Below are positions 21,790 to 29,279 of a DNA stretch of 64,000 nucleotides, piece by piece. Each line of letters opens with the position of its first letter. Within the stretch, counting starts at the first letter, position 1. The notes beneath the pieces are model-generated. The model worked only from the letters and a program-made list of their open reading frames with translations, had not been told where the DNA came from and made no database searches. The translations under genes and the position numbers were made by a program. Source of the DNA: a virus; IMG/VR virus record IMGVR_UViG_3300044796_000056, positions 1 to 64,000 of that record; one strand, written 5' to 3'.

Positions 21790-21848
21790 ACCTTCCAGGA
21801 GCTCCATGCTCACCTTAATCACCATTTCTGCTGGTATTTTGGTCACAC

Positions 21849-21877
21849 TTTACTTCTGTGCTGTGTTCGAGTATAAT
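21849..21877 (+). promoter_or_regulatory. Early-type promoter
   Basis: TTTACT, 17 nt, TATAAT; ATG of the kinase 9 nt downstream. It lies inside an in-frame upstream extension of that gene (from 21806). Confidence 0.7.
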
Positions 21878-21886
21878 AGTCGTCAT

Positions 21887-22339
21887 ATGAACAAGACTCT
21901 CTACATCGTCCGAGGCCTGCCAGGTTCTGGTAAGTCTACTCTTGCGGCCCAAATGGCCGAGGAGAAGGGTATCACCTACCATGAGACCGACCAATTCCTC
22001 TACAACGATGCTGGTGTCTATGAATGGTCAGAGGAACGGCTGGGCCGAGCTATTGACCTTTGCTATGATCAGGTTTTGTCCAAGATCAACGACGGCAAGT
22101 CTGTGATAGCCGTTGGTTGCTACACCCGCTGGCGCGCCTTCCGTGACTATGTGGAATTGGGTCACAAGCACGGCTACCAGGTAGAGATCATCACTTGCCT
22201 GGGCGAGTTTGGATCCATCCACGGGATTCCAAAGGACAAGTACGAGAAGATGAAGACCCGTTTCATCGCCAGCAAGGCTCTCCCTCAGCAAGCCGGTATC
22301 AAGTACACCGAGCATCTGCCAGAACCGTGCTTGTTTTGA
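21887..22339 (+). CDS. P-loop kinase, polynucleotide/adenylate-kinase type
   Basis: 150 residues from ATG 21887. Walker A GLPGSGKST is followed by an alpha/beta kinase pattern (ETDQFL, SVIAVGCYTRWRAF). It resembles AAA_33/Pnk-type small kinases; substrate could be RNA or DNA 5' ends or a small molecule. An upstream in-frame ATG at 21806 with CCAGGAG would add a 27-residue membrane helix. The stop TGA is followed by C, and the +1 frame stays open for 69 codons. Confidence 0.75.
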   Translation: MNKTLYIVRGLPGSGKSTLAAQMAEEKGITYHETDQFLYNDAGVYEWSEERLGRAIDLCYDQVLSKINDGKSVIAVGCYTRWRAFRDYVELGHKHGYQVEIITCLGEFGSIHGIPKDKYEKMKTRFIASKALPQQAGIKYTEHLPEPCLF

Positions 22340-22412
22340 CCAGATTCTGTTCTTACAGAACCGGATAGACGAACTGTCGGAGGAGATCTCCTCCCTTCGG
22401 GCATTAAGTAAA

Positions 22413-22547
22413 ATGACTCAGTCACAAGGCCACCTCTCTGCCATCCGGCTCCTAGAGACGAGGAGAGATTCCTTTCTACAGGCCATCGAGCTATGGCGCG
22501 CCGTTCTGAAGGTCTACCCGAACATTGAAGAAGTTCAGAACCGTTAA
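22413..22547 (+). CDS. Small helical protein or frameshifted kinase tail
   Basis: 44 residues from ATG 22413. The same frame is open upstream right to the kinase stop at 22337, giving a 69-codon amphipathic helical segment (QNRIDELSEEISSLRAL). It is either a small gene or a +1 frameshift extension of the kinase. Confidence 0.4.
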   Translation: MTQSQGHLSAIRLLETRRDSFLQAIELWRAVLKVYPNIEEVQNR

Positions 22548-22621
22548 CTAGCGCTCGAAAATATCTTAAGAATAAGTTAAATCAGCAACTATTCATAAGA
22601 ATTAGGCGTATAATAGTCCAC
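22540..22621 (+). promoter_or_regulatory. Promoter module A (inverted box)
   Basis: CCGTTAACTAG box in inverted orientation, AAGTTAAAT, TATAAT at 22609-22614, ATG 7 nt after. One of seven related modules. Confidence 0.75.
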
Positions 22622-22846
22622 ATGAATAAAGAAATACCTGCTCGTTTCGTCGGCCGCGTCGGTGATCGTCTCCTAGTGAATGCTAGTGAGTTCCTCGGTA
22701 CTCCGGCTGCTATGTCCACCGTCGTTGAAGTCACTGACTTCGGCTATCTGGTTCACGTTGACGGTGATGAGCCTGAGTGGTTTGGTCCTGTGGATTTCGA
22801 CGGTAACGTCCTGATTGAATCTCCCTCCGGCTTGGTGCGCGCCTAA
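22622..22846 (+). CDS. Small acidic hypothetical protein
   Basis: 74 residues, beta-rich (RVGDRLLVNASEF, VVEVTDFGYLVHVDG), SH3-like pattern. Predicted leaderless from module A. Stop overlaps next start. Confidence 0.65.
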   Translation: MNKEIPARFVGRVGDRLLVNASEFLGTPAAMSTVVEVTDFGYLVHVDGDEPEWFGPVDFDGNVLIESPSGLVRA

Positions 22847-23088
22847 TGTACAAAGTCTTCGACAAGCGTATTTCTGGAATGAAGTACGAGCTCCGTGAGA
22901 TCCAGCCTACCCTCGGCAAGAACTACTGGATCGTCCGCGATGAGACCGGCAAGATGGTCGCTCTTTGCTTCGACAACATCTACCTTTTCCCTCTCGCTTC
23001 CCACTACGCTCTGATCTTGGATGAGAAAGCTCAGCAGGCGTATGATCTTGCCCGCGATCAACAGGACGCGGCTGAAGCGTACCGCTGA
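22846..23088 (+). CDS. Small hypothetical protein
   Basis: 80 residues, beta N-terminal part and helical C-terminus. TAATG coupling with the upstream gene. No family recognised. Confidence 0.65.
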   Translation: MYKVFDKRISGMKYELREIQPTLGKNYWIVRDETGKMVALCFDNIYLFPLASHYALILDEKAQQAYDLARDQQDAAEAYR

Positions 23089-23144
23089 CGAAGATGAAGA
23101 GCGTGCACGACGTGCACTGTACGACACCGTCATCGTGTGCTAAA
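23021..23144 (+). CDS. Possible small overlapping gene
   Basis: 40 codons from ATG 23021 (or 33 from 23042), Arg/Glu-rich. It ends exactly where promoter module B begins, as the genes before the other modules do, which is the main support. Confidence 0.3.
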
Positions 23145-23145
23145 C

Positions 23146-23231
23146 CGGTACTAGTTAACGTTCTGGAAATATTGTTCGCTATTAAGTTAAATTAGCACCC
23201 TAAGTGACAGATTAAGCGTATAATACTTCCC
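23146..23231 (+). promoter_or_regulatory. Promoter module B
   Basis: CGGTACTAGTTAACGTT, then TTGTTCG, AAGTTAAAT, GCACCCTAAGTG and TATAAT (23219-23224); ATG 7 nt after. Confidence 0.8.
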
Positions 23232-23474
23232 ATGACTACAGAAACTGAAAAGCGCAAGGAAGCCACCCAGGCCAAGGCCGCTGCGTTCATCGCCGCTGTC
23301 CAGGCTGTGATGAAGGCTCATGAAGTCACCGAGTTTGCGGTGCACATGGAGTCTGGTCGCGGCTGGGAAGGTTACACTGGCGCGCACATTGAGATCGAGT
23401 TTGCGTCGCATTCGACGGAAGCCGGTTACGAGTACTTCGACACGACTGAGATTTCTGGGATTGAGGTAAAGTAA
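23232..23474 (+). CDS. Small hypothetical protein
   Basis: 80 residues: a Lys/Ala-rich helix then a beta part (HEVTEFAVHMESGRGWEGY). Predicted leaderless from module B. Stop overlaps next start. Confidence 0.65.
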   Translation: MTTETEKRKEATQAKAAAFIAAVQAVMKAHEVTEFAVHMESGRGWEGYTGAHIEIEFASHSTEAGYEYFDTTEISGIEVK

Positions 23475-23752
23475 TGACTCTCAAGATCAAGTGGAAGGTT
23501 GCCGATGCGCCGACTGGCCGGTATCGTTCTTTTCAGAGCCGCTCCTGGCCGTCTGCGTCTGTGAACGACAAGCAGGTCGCCTATGTGGTCTGCAAGTTCA
23601 CCGGTGATCAGGGTGCCCTCTTCGCTGACTACAAAGCGCGTCTGGCCAAGGACTGCTCTTCTGGTTGGGGTCCCGCTGAGTTGATCGTGAAGATCGCTGA
23701 CTACCATGGTGATCCTCTCAACCCAACGCCTCCTTCGTCTGGAAGCAGTTGA
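23474..23752 (+). CDS. Hypothetical protein, probable frameshifted end
   Basis: 92 residues in the zero frame, ending with a low-quality PTPPSSGSS tail. A -1 shift at CTC AAC CCA continues as NPNASFVWKQLKARF... to a stop at 23847 that overlaps the next GTG start by 4 nt, the usual coupling here. So the true end is probably 23847, by programmed frameshift, mutation or sequence error. Confidence 0.6.
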   Translation: MTLKIKWKVADAPTGRYRSFQSRSWPSASVNDKQVAYVVCKFTGDQGALFADYKARLAKDCSSGWGPAELIVKIADYHGDPLNPTPPSSGSS

Positions 23753-23843
23753 AGGCTCGTTTTCAGAACATGGATGATGTGAAGGCTGCCGTGCTGGCGT
23801 TCTACACCAAGAATCCTGACTGGTTGCCCAAGGAACAAGTCAA

Positions 23844-24044
23844 GTGATACTCGAAGGCATTACACAGAAAGGCCGGAACCGCGTCAACGAGCTAGGCTCG
23901 GAATGGCAGTTGGTGCGGGTGGCCGATTCTGTTCAATTCAATCCGGAGCGCGGCCCATGGCTGCTGGTTCAACCTCCCGGTCGGCCGGACAAGAGCCGCT
24001 GGGTGCATCACCGCCATGATCCTGACTTCAAAGTGATCCAGTAA
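23844..24044 (+). CDS. Small hypothetical protein (GTG start)
   Basis: 66 residues, GTGA overlap with the frameshifted end of the previous gene. Beta-rich, two His-rich segments at the C-terminus. Unknown. Confidence 0.6.
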   Translation: MILEGITQKGRNRVNELGSEWQLVRVADSVQFNPERGPWLLVQPPGRPDKSRWVHHRHDPDFKVIQ

Positions 24045-24045
24045 A

Positions 24046-24131
24046 CGGTACTAGTTAACGTTTCGTAAATGTTGTTCGAAAATAAGTTAAATCAGCACCC
24101 TAAGTGACCGATTAAGCGTATAATACTCTGT
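24046..24131 (+). promoter_or_regulatory. Promoter module C
   Basis: CGGTACTAGTTAACGTT, AAGTTAAAT, CACCCTAAGTG, TATAAT (24119-24124); ATG 7 nt after. Confidence 0.8.
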
Positions 24132-24350
24132 ATGCTAACTACTAAACAACAGATTGAAATGTGCGGTGAAACCTTCGCCGATCTTAAGGCCGGATACGAG
24201 CAGGCGCTCGGTCACAAATTGGTCTACGTTTCCGGTTTCCTCAGCGACGCCCAGGAAATGATGGTCCACGGTCAGACGGAGGGTGCCCGCAAGATTCTGA
24301 ACGCGGCCAAATACCTCCTGTCCCTTCAAGTCGAAAAGGATCTGTCGTAA
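24132..24350 (+). CDS. Small helical hypothetical protein
   Basis: 72 residues, almost all helix. Predicted leaderless from module C; TAATG overlap with the next gene. Confidence 0.65.
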   Translation: MLTTKQQIEMCGETFADLKAGYEQALGHKLVYVSGFLSDAQEMMVHGQTEGARKILNAAKYLLSLQVEKDLS

Positions 24351-24715
24351 TGATCAGCAAACAGCATGCGCAACTCGTCCACAGGGACCTCCTGGCCGCT
24401 ATCGACGCGGTTTGTAAGGACCACGGACTGACGCGCGTCAAGAGCTCCCTCTCCTACGGTGCCATGTTTGACATGCGCCTGCAATTGCAGACAGCCGGTG
24501 GACCTACCAAGGAAGAGGTCACCTACAACCGGTATGCGCCGTTCCTGCGTCTGCCGCCGCTCCACACCAAGTTCAACCACGACAGCTTCGAAGTTGTGGG
24601 TCTGCGCGTTGGTGGTCCGTACAAGTCGCTGATCTACAAGAATCTGGCGAACAACAAGCTGTACAAGATGTCCGTCCAAGACGCCATCACAACCTACCCG
24701 GATCTGCGCAAGTGA
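24350..24715 (+). CDS. Hypothetical protein
   Basis: 121 residues, helix then beta strands. Module C operon; its stop overlaps the next GTG start (GTGA). Not recognised. Confidence 0.65.
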   Translation: MISKQHAQLVHRDLLAAIDAVCKDHGLTRVKSSLSYGAMFDMRLQLQTAGGPTKEEVTYNRYAPFLRLPPLHTKFNHDSFEVVGLRVGGPYKSLIYKNLANNKLYKMSVQDAITTYPDLRK

Positions 24716-24939
24716 GTGGTTTCGTGTTCAAAGCCGGTCCGCCCAAGGCATGTGAGGCAGCTTCGATCAAACAGATCGAGGCGCTCGCCAACCAGAAGGC
24801 AGCGGCTATCACTGGCGCGAAGTCGGTTGGCGGTGGCACCATCAAGGTGTTCACGGCTCCACACGTTCCCTTCAATTACTACATCAAGGACAGCGCGGCT
24901 CTCCGTAAGATCCTCGCGCGGTTCGGAGTGGAAATCTAA
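24712..24939 (+). CDS. Small hypothetical protein (GTG start)
   Basis: 75 residues, GTG start. SVGGGTIKVFTAPHVPFNYYI looks like a beta hairpin; third gene of the module C operon. Unknown. Confidence 0.6.
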   Translation: MSGFVFKAGPPKACEAASIKQIEALANQKAAAITGAKSVGGGTIKVFTAPHVPFNYYIKDSAALRKILARFGVEI

Positions 24940-25163
24940 TGTACGGCATCACTGTCACCAACTGGACCGAGGCAACTCGCACGCGACTTCAATTCGGTTG
25001 CTTCGATGTGGCACAGGTCGTCAAGACCAAGCTGGAAGCATTGGACCTACGCTCCATGAATTGGGACATCGGCCCGATCGAACAGATCAGCACAGCCGGT
25101 TACGATCGCGGCAGCAATGAGAAGGCTCGTGCCGACCTGATCATGTACATCCTTCTGTCATAA
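24939..25163 (+). CDS. Small hypothetical protein
   Basis: 74 residues, last gene of the module C operon (TAATG coupling). Its stop abuts module D. Unknown. Confidence 0.6.
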   Translation: MYGITVTNWTEATRTRLQFGCFDVAQVVKTKLEALDLRSMNWDIGPIEQISTAGYDRGSNEKARADLIMYILLS

Positions 25164-25165
25164 AC

Positions 25166-25250
25166 CGGTACTAGTTAACGTTCCGGTAATTCTGTTCGCA
25201 ATTAAGTTAAATCGTGCCCCTTTCTGTACGATTCAGCGTATAATGGCTAC
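25166..25250 (+). promoter_or_regulatory. Promoter module D
   Basis: Same box order as B and C with TATAAT at 25239-25244. The nearest ATG (25251) opens only 11 codons; the real gene starts at 25268 with AAGAGAAC upstream. Confidence 0.75.
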
Positions 25251-25267
25251 ATGATTAAGAGAACACC

Positions 25268-25561
25268 ATGCGCTTCAAACCTCTGAAAAACACGACACGA
25301 CTTTGTTTCCGTTTCGATGATTGTCATGAGTACAACGTCAGCATCACGACGCTGGACCGGACCATCGGCTCGGCACACCATCTGCGAGCAGCCCATGCGG
25401 CGTTGCGTGCGCTCGAAGCAGTCCGGCGCGTTTCCTATGAAATCGGCGATCGTCTGGATGATAAAGTCAAGGATGATACGGAAGTCTGGTCTCCCAAGGT
25501 CGAAGGTTGCTGGGATGGTGAGAACGTCTCTGTGGAGATCCTTCCCAAGCGAAAACGTTAA
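25268..25561 (+). CDS. Hypothetical protein
   Basis: 97 residues, two-Cys N-terminal part (LCFRFDDC) and Ala-rich helix. Ends inside the inverted box of module E. Unknown. Confidence 0.65.
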   Translation: MRFKPLKNTTRLCFRFDDCHEYNVSITTLDRTIGSAHHLRAAHAALRALEAVRRVSYEIGDRLDDKVKDDTEVWSPKVEGCWDGENVSVEILPKRKR

Positions 25562-25641
25562 CTCGTCACGCTTTCAAAAGATTGTTCGGGAATAAGTTAA
25601 ATCAGGAACCTTTCCGCCAAAACAGGCGTATAATACCTCCC
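25554..25641 (+). promoter_or_regulatory. Promoter module E (inverted box)
   Basis: AACGTTAACTCGTCACG, the inverted box with changes, then TTGTTCG, AAGTTAAAT and TATAAT (25629-25634); ATG 7 nt after. Confidence 0.75.
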
Positions 25642-25827
25642 ATGATCAAGCTAACGAAAGAACAGAAGAAAGCGCTCACCGCGTACAACTACGCGCTGCA
25701 GCAGGAAGACCGTTACATGGGCTCTGTGTTTGTCACGGCCCACGGCCAGCGGCTCCAGGAAGCCAAGACCAAGGTAGCCTATGACGCCTGCAAGGCTCTC
25801 GGCATGACCCACGAACACGGTCTGTAA
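25642..25827 (+). CDS. Small helical hypothetical protein
   Basis: 61 residues from ATG 25642, chosen because it is 7 nt after the -10 box. KxLTKEQKKALTAYNYALQ-type charged helices. Unknown. Confidence 0.65.
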   Translation: MIKLTKEQKKALTAYNYALQQEDRYMGSVFVTAHGQRLQEAKTKVAYDACKALGMTHEHGL

Positions 25828-25854
25828 AACTCTTACAACAGAACAAGGTATAAT
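25826..25854 (+). promoter_or_regulatory. Early-type promoter of DNA ligase
   Basis: AAAACT, 17 nt beginning CTTACA, TATAAT; ATG 10 nt downstream with AGGAA between. Confidence 0.7.
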
Positions 25855-25864
25855 AGGAACCATC

Positions 25865-26737
25865 ATGTCATTCTCACCCATGCTCGCGGACAACGCACCG
25901 AAAGTGCTCAAGTATCCGCTCCTGGCTTCCTCCAAGCTTGACGGCATCCGATGTACCGTGATCAACGGTGTGGCCATGAGCCGCTCCTTCAAACCGCTGC
26001 CCAACCAACACATCCAAAAGATGCTGTCGGAAGGCTTCGACGGTTTGGACGGTGAATTGATCGTCGGTCCGGTCGGCGCGAAGGACGTCTTCAACAAGAC
26101 CACCAGCGCCGTCATGCGCCGTGAAGGCACTCCGGACTTCGTGTTCTACGTGTTCGACAACATCTACGCGGGCGACGGTGTACCTTTCTGCGAGCGCTAT
26201 GAATCGCTCCTGAAGATGGATATCCCGGCTCCTGGTCAAGTGCTCCGGCACAACCTGATCACCAACGAAGACGAGCTCAATGCCTATGAGTCCAGCGTGC
26301 TGGCCAATGGCTTGGAGGGTCTCATCGTTCGTGATCCGCAGGGTCCGTACAAGAATGGCCGCAGCACTGCCAAGCAGGGCTGGATGCTGAAGATCAAACG
26401 TTTCACCGACTCGGAAGCTGAAATCATCGACTTCCAAGAGGAAATGGAGAATGGCAACGTGGCGACGAAGGATGCCTTCGGTCGCACGGAACGCTCCAGC
26501 CACCAGGACAACCTGATCCCGAAAGGCACCCTTGGTGCGCTCGTGGTCAAGGACATCAAGACTGGCGTCAAGTTCAACATTGGAACCGGCTTCACAGCTG
26601 CTATGCGCAAGGACTACTGGGACAGCCGCAAGAAATTGATGGGCAAGCTAGTCAAGTACAAGTTCTTTGAGGTCGGCACCAAGGACGCTCCGAGGCATCC
26701 AGTTTTTATAGGATTTCGGGACAGGATGGACCTGTGA
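25865..26737 (+). CDS. ATP-dependent DNA ligase
   Basis: 290 residues, a minimal ligase. Motif I SKLDGIR contains the adenylated Lys, with DGELI (motif III), GLEGLIVRD (motif IV) and WMLKIKRF (motif V) in order; an OB-fold domain follows (residues ~190-290, LGALVVKD ... GTGF). It seals nicks during replication and repair. Size resembles small viral ligases rather than T4 gp30. Confidence 0.92.
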   Translation: MSFSPMLADNAPKVLKYPLLASSKLDGIRCTVINGVAMSRSFKPLPNQHIQKMLSEGFDGLDGELIVGPVGAKDVFNKTTSAVMRREGTPDFVFYVFDNIYAGDGVPFCERYESLLKMDIPAPGQVLRHNLITNEDELNAYESSVLANGLEGLIVRDPQGPYKNGRSTAKQGWMLKIKRFTDSEAEIIDFQEEMENGNVATKDAFGRTERSSHQDNLIPKGTLGALVVKDIKTGVKFNIGTGFTAAMRKDYWDSRKKLMGKLVKYKFFEVGTKDAPRHPVFIGFRDRMDL

Positions 26738-26949
26738 TGGACAAGCAACCTGCTCAAACACTCGAGATTCTGAGAGAATGGATGAAACCCATCGTTCAGA
26801 AGCGTGCCGAAGCAAAGGCTGAAGAAAGTGCTCGGTTCCGGGAGAACCTACTCACCGAAATCTGCTACCGAGGATTTGCTTACAACGTGCGTTCCCAGTC
26901 CGGTATTGATAGTTTGCGTCGAGCGATTGAACGTAATGGTGAAGCATGA
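26737..26949 (+). CDS. Small helical hypothetical protein
   Basis: 70 residues from ATG 26737 (TGATG overlap with the ligase stop). Charged helical, one Cys. Unknown; likely co-translated with ligase. Confidence 0.6.
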   Translation: MDKQPAQTLEILREWMKPIVQKRAEAKAEESARFRENLLTEICYRGFAYNVRSQSGIDSLRRAIERNGEA

Positions 26950-27335
26950 AGAACATTATGAAAACTATGATCGCTTTGTTGATGTTTTCCGCTGTTGCAT
27001 CGGCCGCTGATTGGCAATACGTGGACACTAACGGCCAGCCGTTCACGAATCGGGGAAATAATATTTTCTATGACAAGGCATCCGTTGTCATTAACGGCGA
27101 CAGTAGAAAGGTATGGTTGAAGTTCCATCCTGTGGGACCAAAAGCTTCTGGTCCCGATAGCGACCAACTGTGGTCCATACGTTGCCACGACCGGCAGTAC
27201 AAGATACTGGTTTTAATGGATGGGAGAGGAAATGATCTCGCGGCTCCCGACAATCCATATCTTCGCCACGACTACATAGACATTGAACCAGACACGTGGA
27301 TGGAAGACTTATTGACCCAAGTTTGCGCTCACTGA
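26946..27335 (+). CDS. Exported protein, Adhesin_E-like
   Basis: 129 residues, ATGA overlap upstream. Signal peptide cleaved near ASA|ADW. The mature part, ADWQYVDTNGQPF ... IFYDKASVV ... KVWLKFH, and two cysteines resemble surface-adhesin E-type periplasmic proteins (tentative). It would be a moron-type gene acting outside the cytoplasm. Confidence 0.55.
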   Translation: MKNIMKTMIALLMFSAVASAADWQYVDTNGQPFTNRGNNIFYDKASVVINGDSRKVWLKFHPVGPKASGPDSDQLWSIRCHDRQYKILVLMDGRGNDLAAPDNPYLRHDYIDIEPDTWMEDLLTQVCAH

Positions 27336-27410
27336 TCACTTCATCAAACACCTCATCGAAAAGATTAGATCATGAACCACAGGAACCGGCTTGAACAACA
27401 AGGTGATTGT

Positions 27411-27761
27411 ATGACTTTCGAGGAATGGTGGGACTTTACATACGTCCGCAAGGGTTTCATGGGAGACCAACCAGGTGTCATGGGCGCGGCCTTCAAAGAG
27501 GTCGCCGAGAAAGCCTGGGACGCGGCACTTAGTATGGACGCTCAGCAACCGTTGCCACCACGGCAAGGTGCGATCGTCAAGTGGGTGGCACATCATGACT
27601 ATGTGCCGCCACCAGGTGACGCGCGCAACGAGCGATCCCTGGTTTTTATTGGAGAAATACCCAACATGCCAGGCCATGGTGTCTTTGCCGGTGGATCAGG
27701 AAAGATGCACATAGGCTACCACATCAACGAGTTCGTTGAGTTAACAGAGGATGAAGTATGA
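27411..27761 (+). CDS. Hypothetical protein
   Basis: 116 residues from ATG 27411, preferred for AAGGTGA just upstream; an in-frame ATG at 27372 has no such site. N-terminus TFEEWWDFTYV, a common phage start (EEWW), then a beta-rich C-terminus. Function unknown. Confidence 0.6.
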   Translation: MTFEEWWDFTYVRKGFMGDQPGVMGAAFKEVAEKAWDAALSMDAQQPLPPRQGAIVKWVAHHDYVPPPGDARNERSLVFIGEIPNMPGHGVFAGGSGKMHIGYHINEFVELTEDEV

Positions 27762-27973
27762 GTCAAAATCAATCCAGCACTGGCGGTTCCGCTAGCGCTA
27801 CTGGTGGAAGCAGTGAATCGAGCTCTAGCTCGTATTCATCCACCACTACCTATTACGGCCATGGTGTCTCCCCGACCCAATGCCCTGAGATCAGTGCCAG
27901 CGGTGCAGCTGCCGGGCTGACGATCCTTTTGATGGGTCTTGCCATCGCCATGGGTCGCCGTAGGAAGGTCTAA
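27758..27973 (+). CDS. Ser-rich protein with PEP-CTERM-like tail
   Basis: 71 residues. Residues 1-40 are Ser/Gly/Thr repeats (GGSASATGGSS as in the gene at 7753). The end is a hydrophobic helix GLTILLMGLAIAMG followed by RRRK, preceded by CPEIS, which resembles PEP-CTERM-type sorting tails without a strict PEP box. Predicted membrane-anchored. Confidence 0.6.
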   Translation: MSQNQSSTGGSASATGGSSESSSSSYSSTTTYYGHGVSPTQCPEISASGAAAGLTILLMGLAIAMGRRRKV

Positions 27974-28212
27974 TGAAAGTCCCTTCACCAGCAGCGGTTA
28001 TACTCGCCCGTAAGGGTAATGACGCCAATGTTCCTGTCCTAGATCGGATGGTGGCACTCGCCACACTTGGGGCCATGGCCGAGGCCGGTGAAGTCTTCAT
28101 TGAAGTCCCAGACGACTTGATCCTGGCCGTGCGCCTATCATCTCCAAAGGAAGACAAACCCAAGGAAGAATACGTTTGGCGAAATGGTGCGTGGGTCAAG
28201 AAACGGTACTAG
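27973..28212 (+). CDS. Small hypothetical protein
   Basis: 79 residues, TAATG coupling upstream. Ends at the TAG contained in the TACTAG of module F. Helical, then Lys/Glu/Tyr-rich end. Unknown. Confidence 0.6.
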   Translation: MKVPSPAAVILARKGNDANVPVLDRMVALATLGAMAEAGEVFIEVPDDLILAVRLSSPKEDKPKEEYVWRNGAWVKKRY

Positions 28213-28289
28213 TTAACGTTTTCAAAAGATTGTTCGTAATTAAGTTAAATCAGCACCCTAAGTGCTAGATTTGGCGTATAATAGTCTTC
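28204..28289 (+). promoter_or_regulatory. Promoter module F
   Basis: CGGTACTAGTTAACGTT, TTGTTCG, AAGTTAAAT, CACCCTAAGTG, TATAAT (28277-28282); ATG 7 nt after. Confidence 0.8.
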
Positions 28290-28460
28290 ATGAAATACAG
28301 AATCTATTGGACGAATTTCGGCTACTACAGCCAGGACGAATTCACCACTCTGGCCGAAGCCATCGCCTACGGCAAAAGCAAGTGTTTCGAGTTCCAAATC
28401 TCCCACGACTGTAACGTCGTCGCTTCCTGGTCGCCGATCGGCGGTCTGAGGACTATCTAA
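28290..28460 (+). CDS. Small hypothetical protein
   Basis: 56 residues, start 7 nt after the module F -10 box. RIYWTNFGYYS, two Cys, ends GGLRTI. One base from the next gene. Unknown. Confidence 0.65.
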   Translation: MKYRIYWTNFGYYSQDEFTTLAEAIAYGKSKCFEFQISHDCNVVASWSPIGGLRTI

Positions 28461-28461
28461 G

Positions 28462-29124
28462 ATGAACACTCCTGTGTACACTGACCAGCAGCTGGTCCTC
28501 CAGTCTCTCCTCGAATCTGGTCTTGTGCCGGCTTGGCGTCAAGACTTCGCTCGCAGCATCTCGCTGGAGCCGCGCCTCTCGCCCAAGCAGGCCATGTGGT
28601 TGGACAAGATCGTCACCGAGGTCTGTAATGCTCCTCCGGCTGCGGCTCCGATCAACGGTAACTTTGACGCCATCTTCAACATGTTCGCGACCGCCAGCAA
28701 ACATCTGAAATTCCCCAAGGTCCAGTTGGATTCTGATGTCGGTCACGTGAAACTGTCTGTGGCTTCCAAGAATGCCAAGTATCCCGGTTCGATCAGCATC
28801 GTCCTGGACGGTTCGCGCGGTTTCGTTGGTCGCATTCGGTTGGATGGTACGGTTGACATCAATCGCCAGGGCACGGACATCAGCCAAGAGATCATCGCTT
28901 TCCTGGTCGAGTTCAACAAGGATCCGGTCAAGATGTCGGTCGAGCAGGGCAAGCTTCACAGCCGCTGCTGCTTCTGCGCCTTGCCGTTGAAGACCCAGGA
29001 GAGCCTCGCGGTCGGCTACGGTGACGTCTGTGCCAAGCACTGGGGTTTGCCGTGGGGTAAGAAGAAGATCACGGATCCTGAGATCCTTGAGGCTGCTCAT
29101 CTTACCTTTCAACGGGTGAAATAA
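28462..29124 (+). CDS. DUF6011-like zinc-finger protein
   Basis: 220 residues. The C-terminal SRCCFCALPLKTQESLAVGY followed by GDVCAKHWGLPWG matches the CxxC ... GYGxxCAxHxGLPWG pattern of DUF6011, widespread in phages. The N-terminal ~170 residues are beta/alpha without a known domain. Role unknown. Confidence 0.7.
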   Translation: MNTPVYTDQQLVLQSLLESGLVPAWRQDFARSISLEPRLSPKQAMWLDKIVTEVCNAPPAAAPINGNFDAIFNMFATASKHLKFPKVQLDSDVGHVKLSVASKNAKYPGSISIVLDGSRGFVGRIRLDGTVDINRQGTDISQEIIAFLVEFNKDPVKMSVEQGKLHSRCCFCALPLKTQESLAVGYGDVCAKHWGLPWGKKKITDPEILEAAHLTFQRVK

Positions 29125-29279
29125 TGACGCAGGTTCAACTCCGCAACCGGCGCTCGATCATCGTGAACGAGCTCACCAAGATGTCATACGACGGTTGGCA
29201 CAAATACAAGGGTGTGGACTATCTGCCTTTGGAAGCAGAGCTCCGTCAGATTGAACCCAAGATTCATAGGAACAGATGA
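29124..29279 (+). CDS. Small hypothetical protein
   Basis: 51 residues, overlaps the previous stop (TAATG) and the next start (ATGA). Basic, helical. Unknown, but tight coupling supports it. Confidence 0.6.
   Translation: MTQVQLRNRRSIIVNELTKMSYDGWHKYKGVDYLPLEAELRQIEPKIHRNR

Noticed and set aside
25874-26503. 209-codon minus-strand frame over the DNA ligase
   Set aside because: It is antisense to a clear ligase with all motifs; no independent motifs or start signals.
28453-29112. 219-codon minus-strand frame
   Set aside because: Antisense to the DUF6011-like gene, whose zinc motif is convincing.
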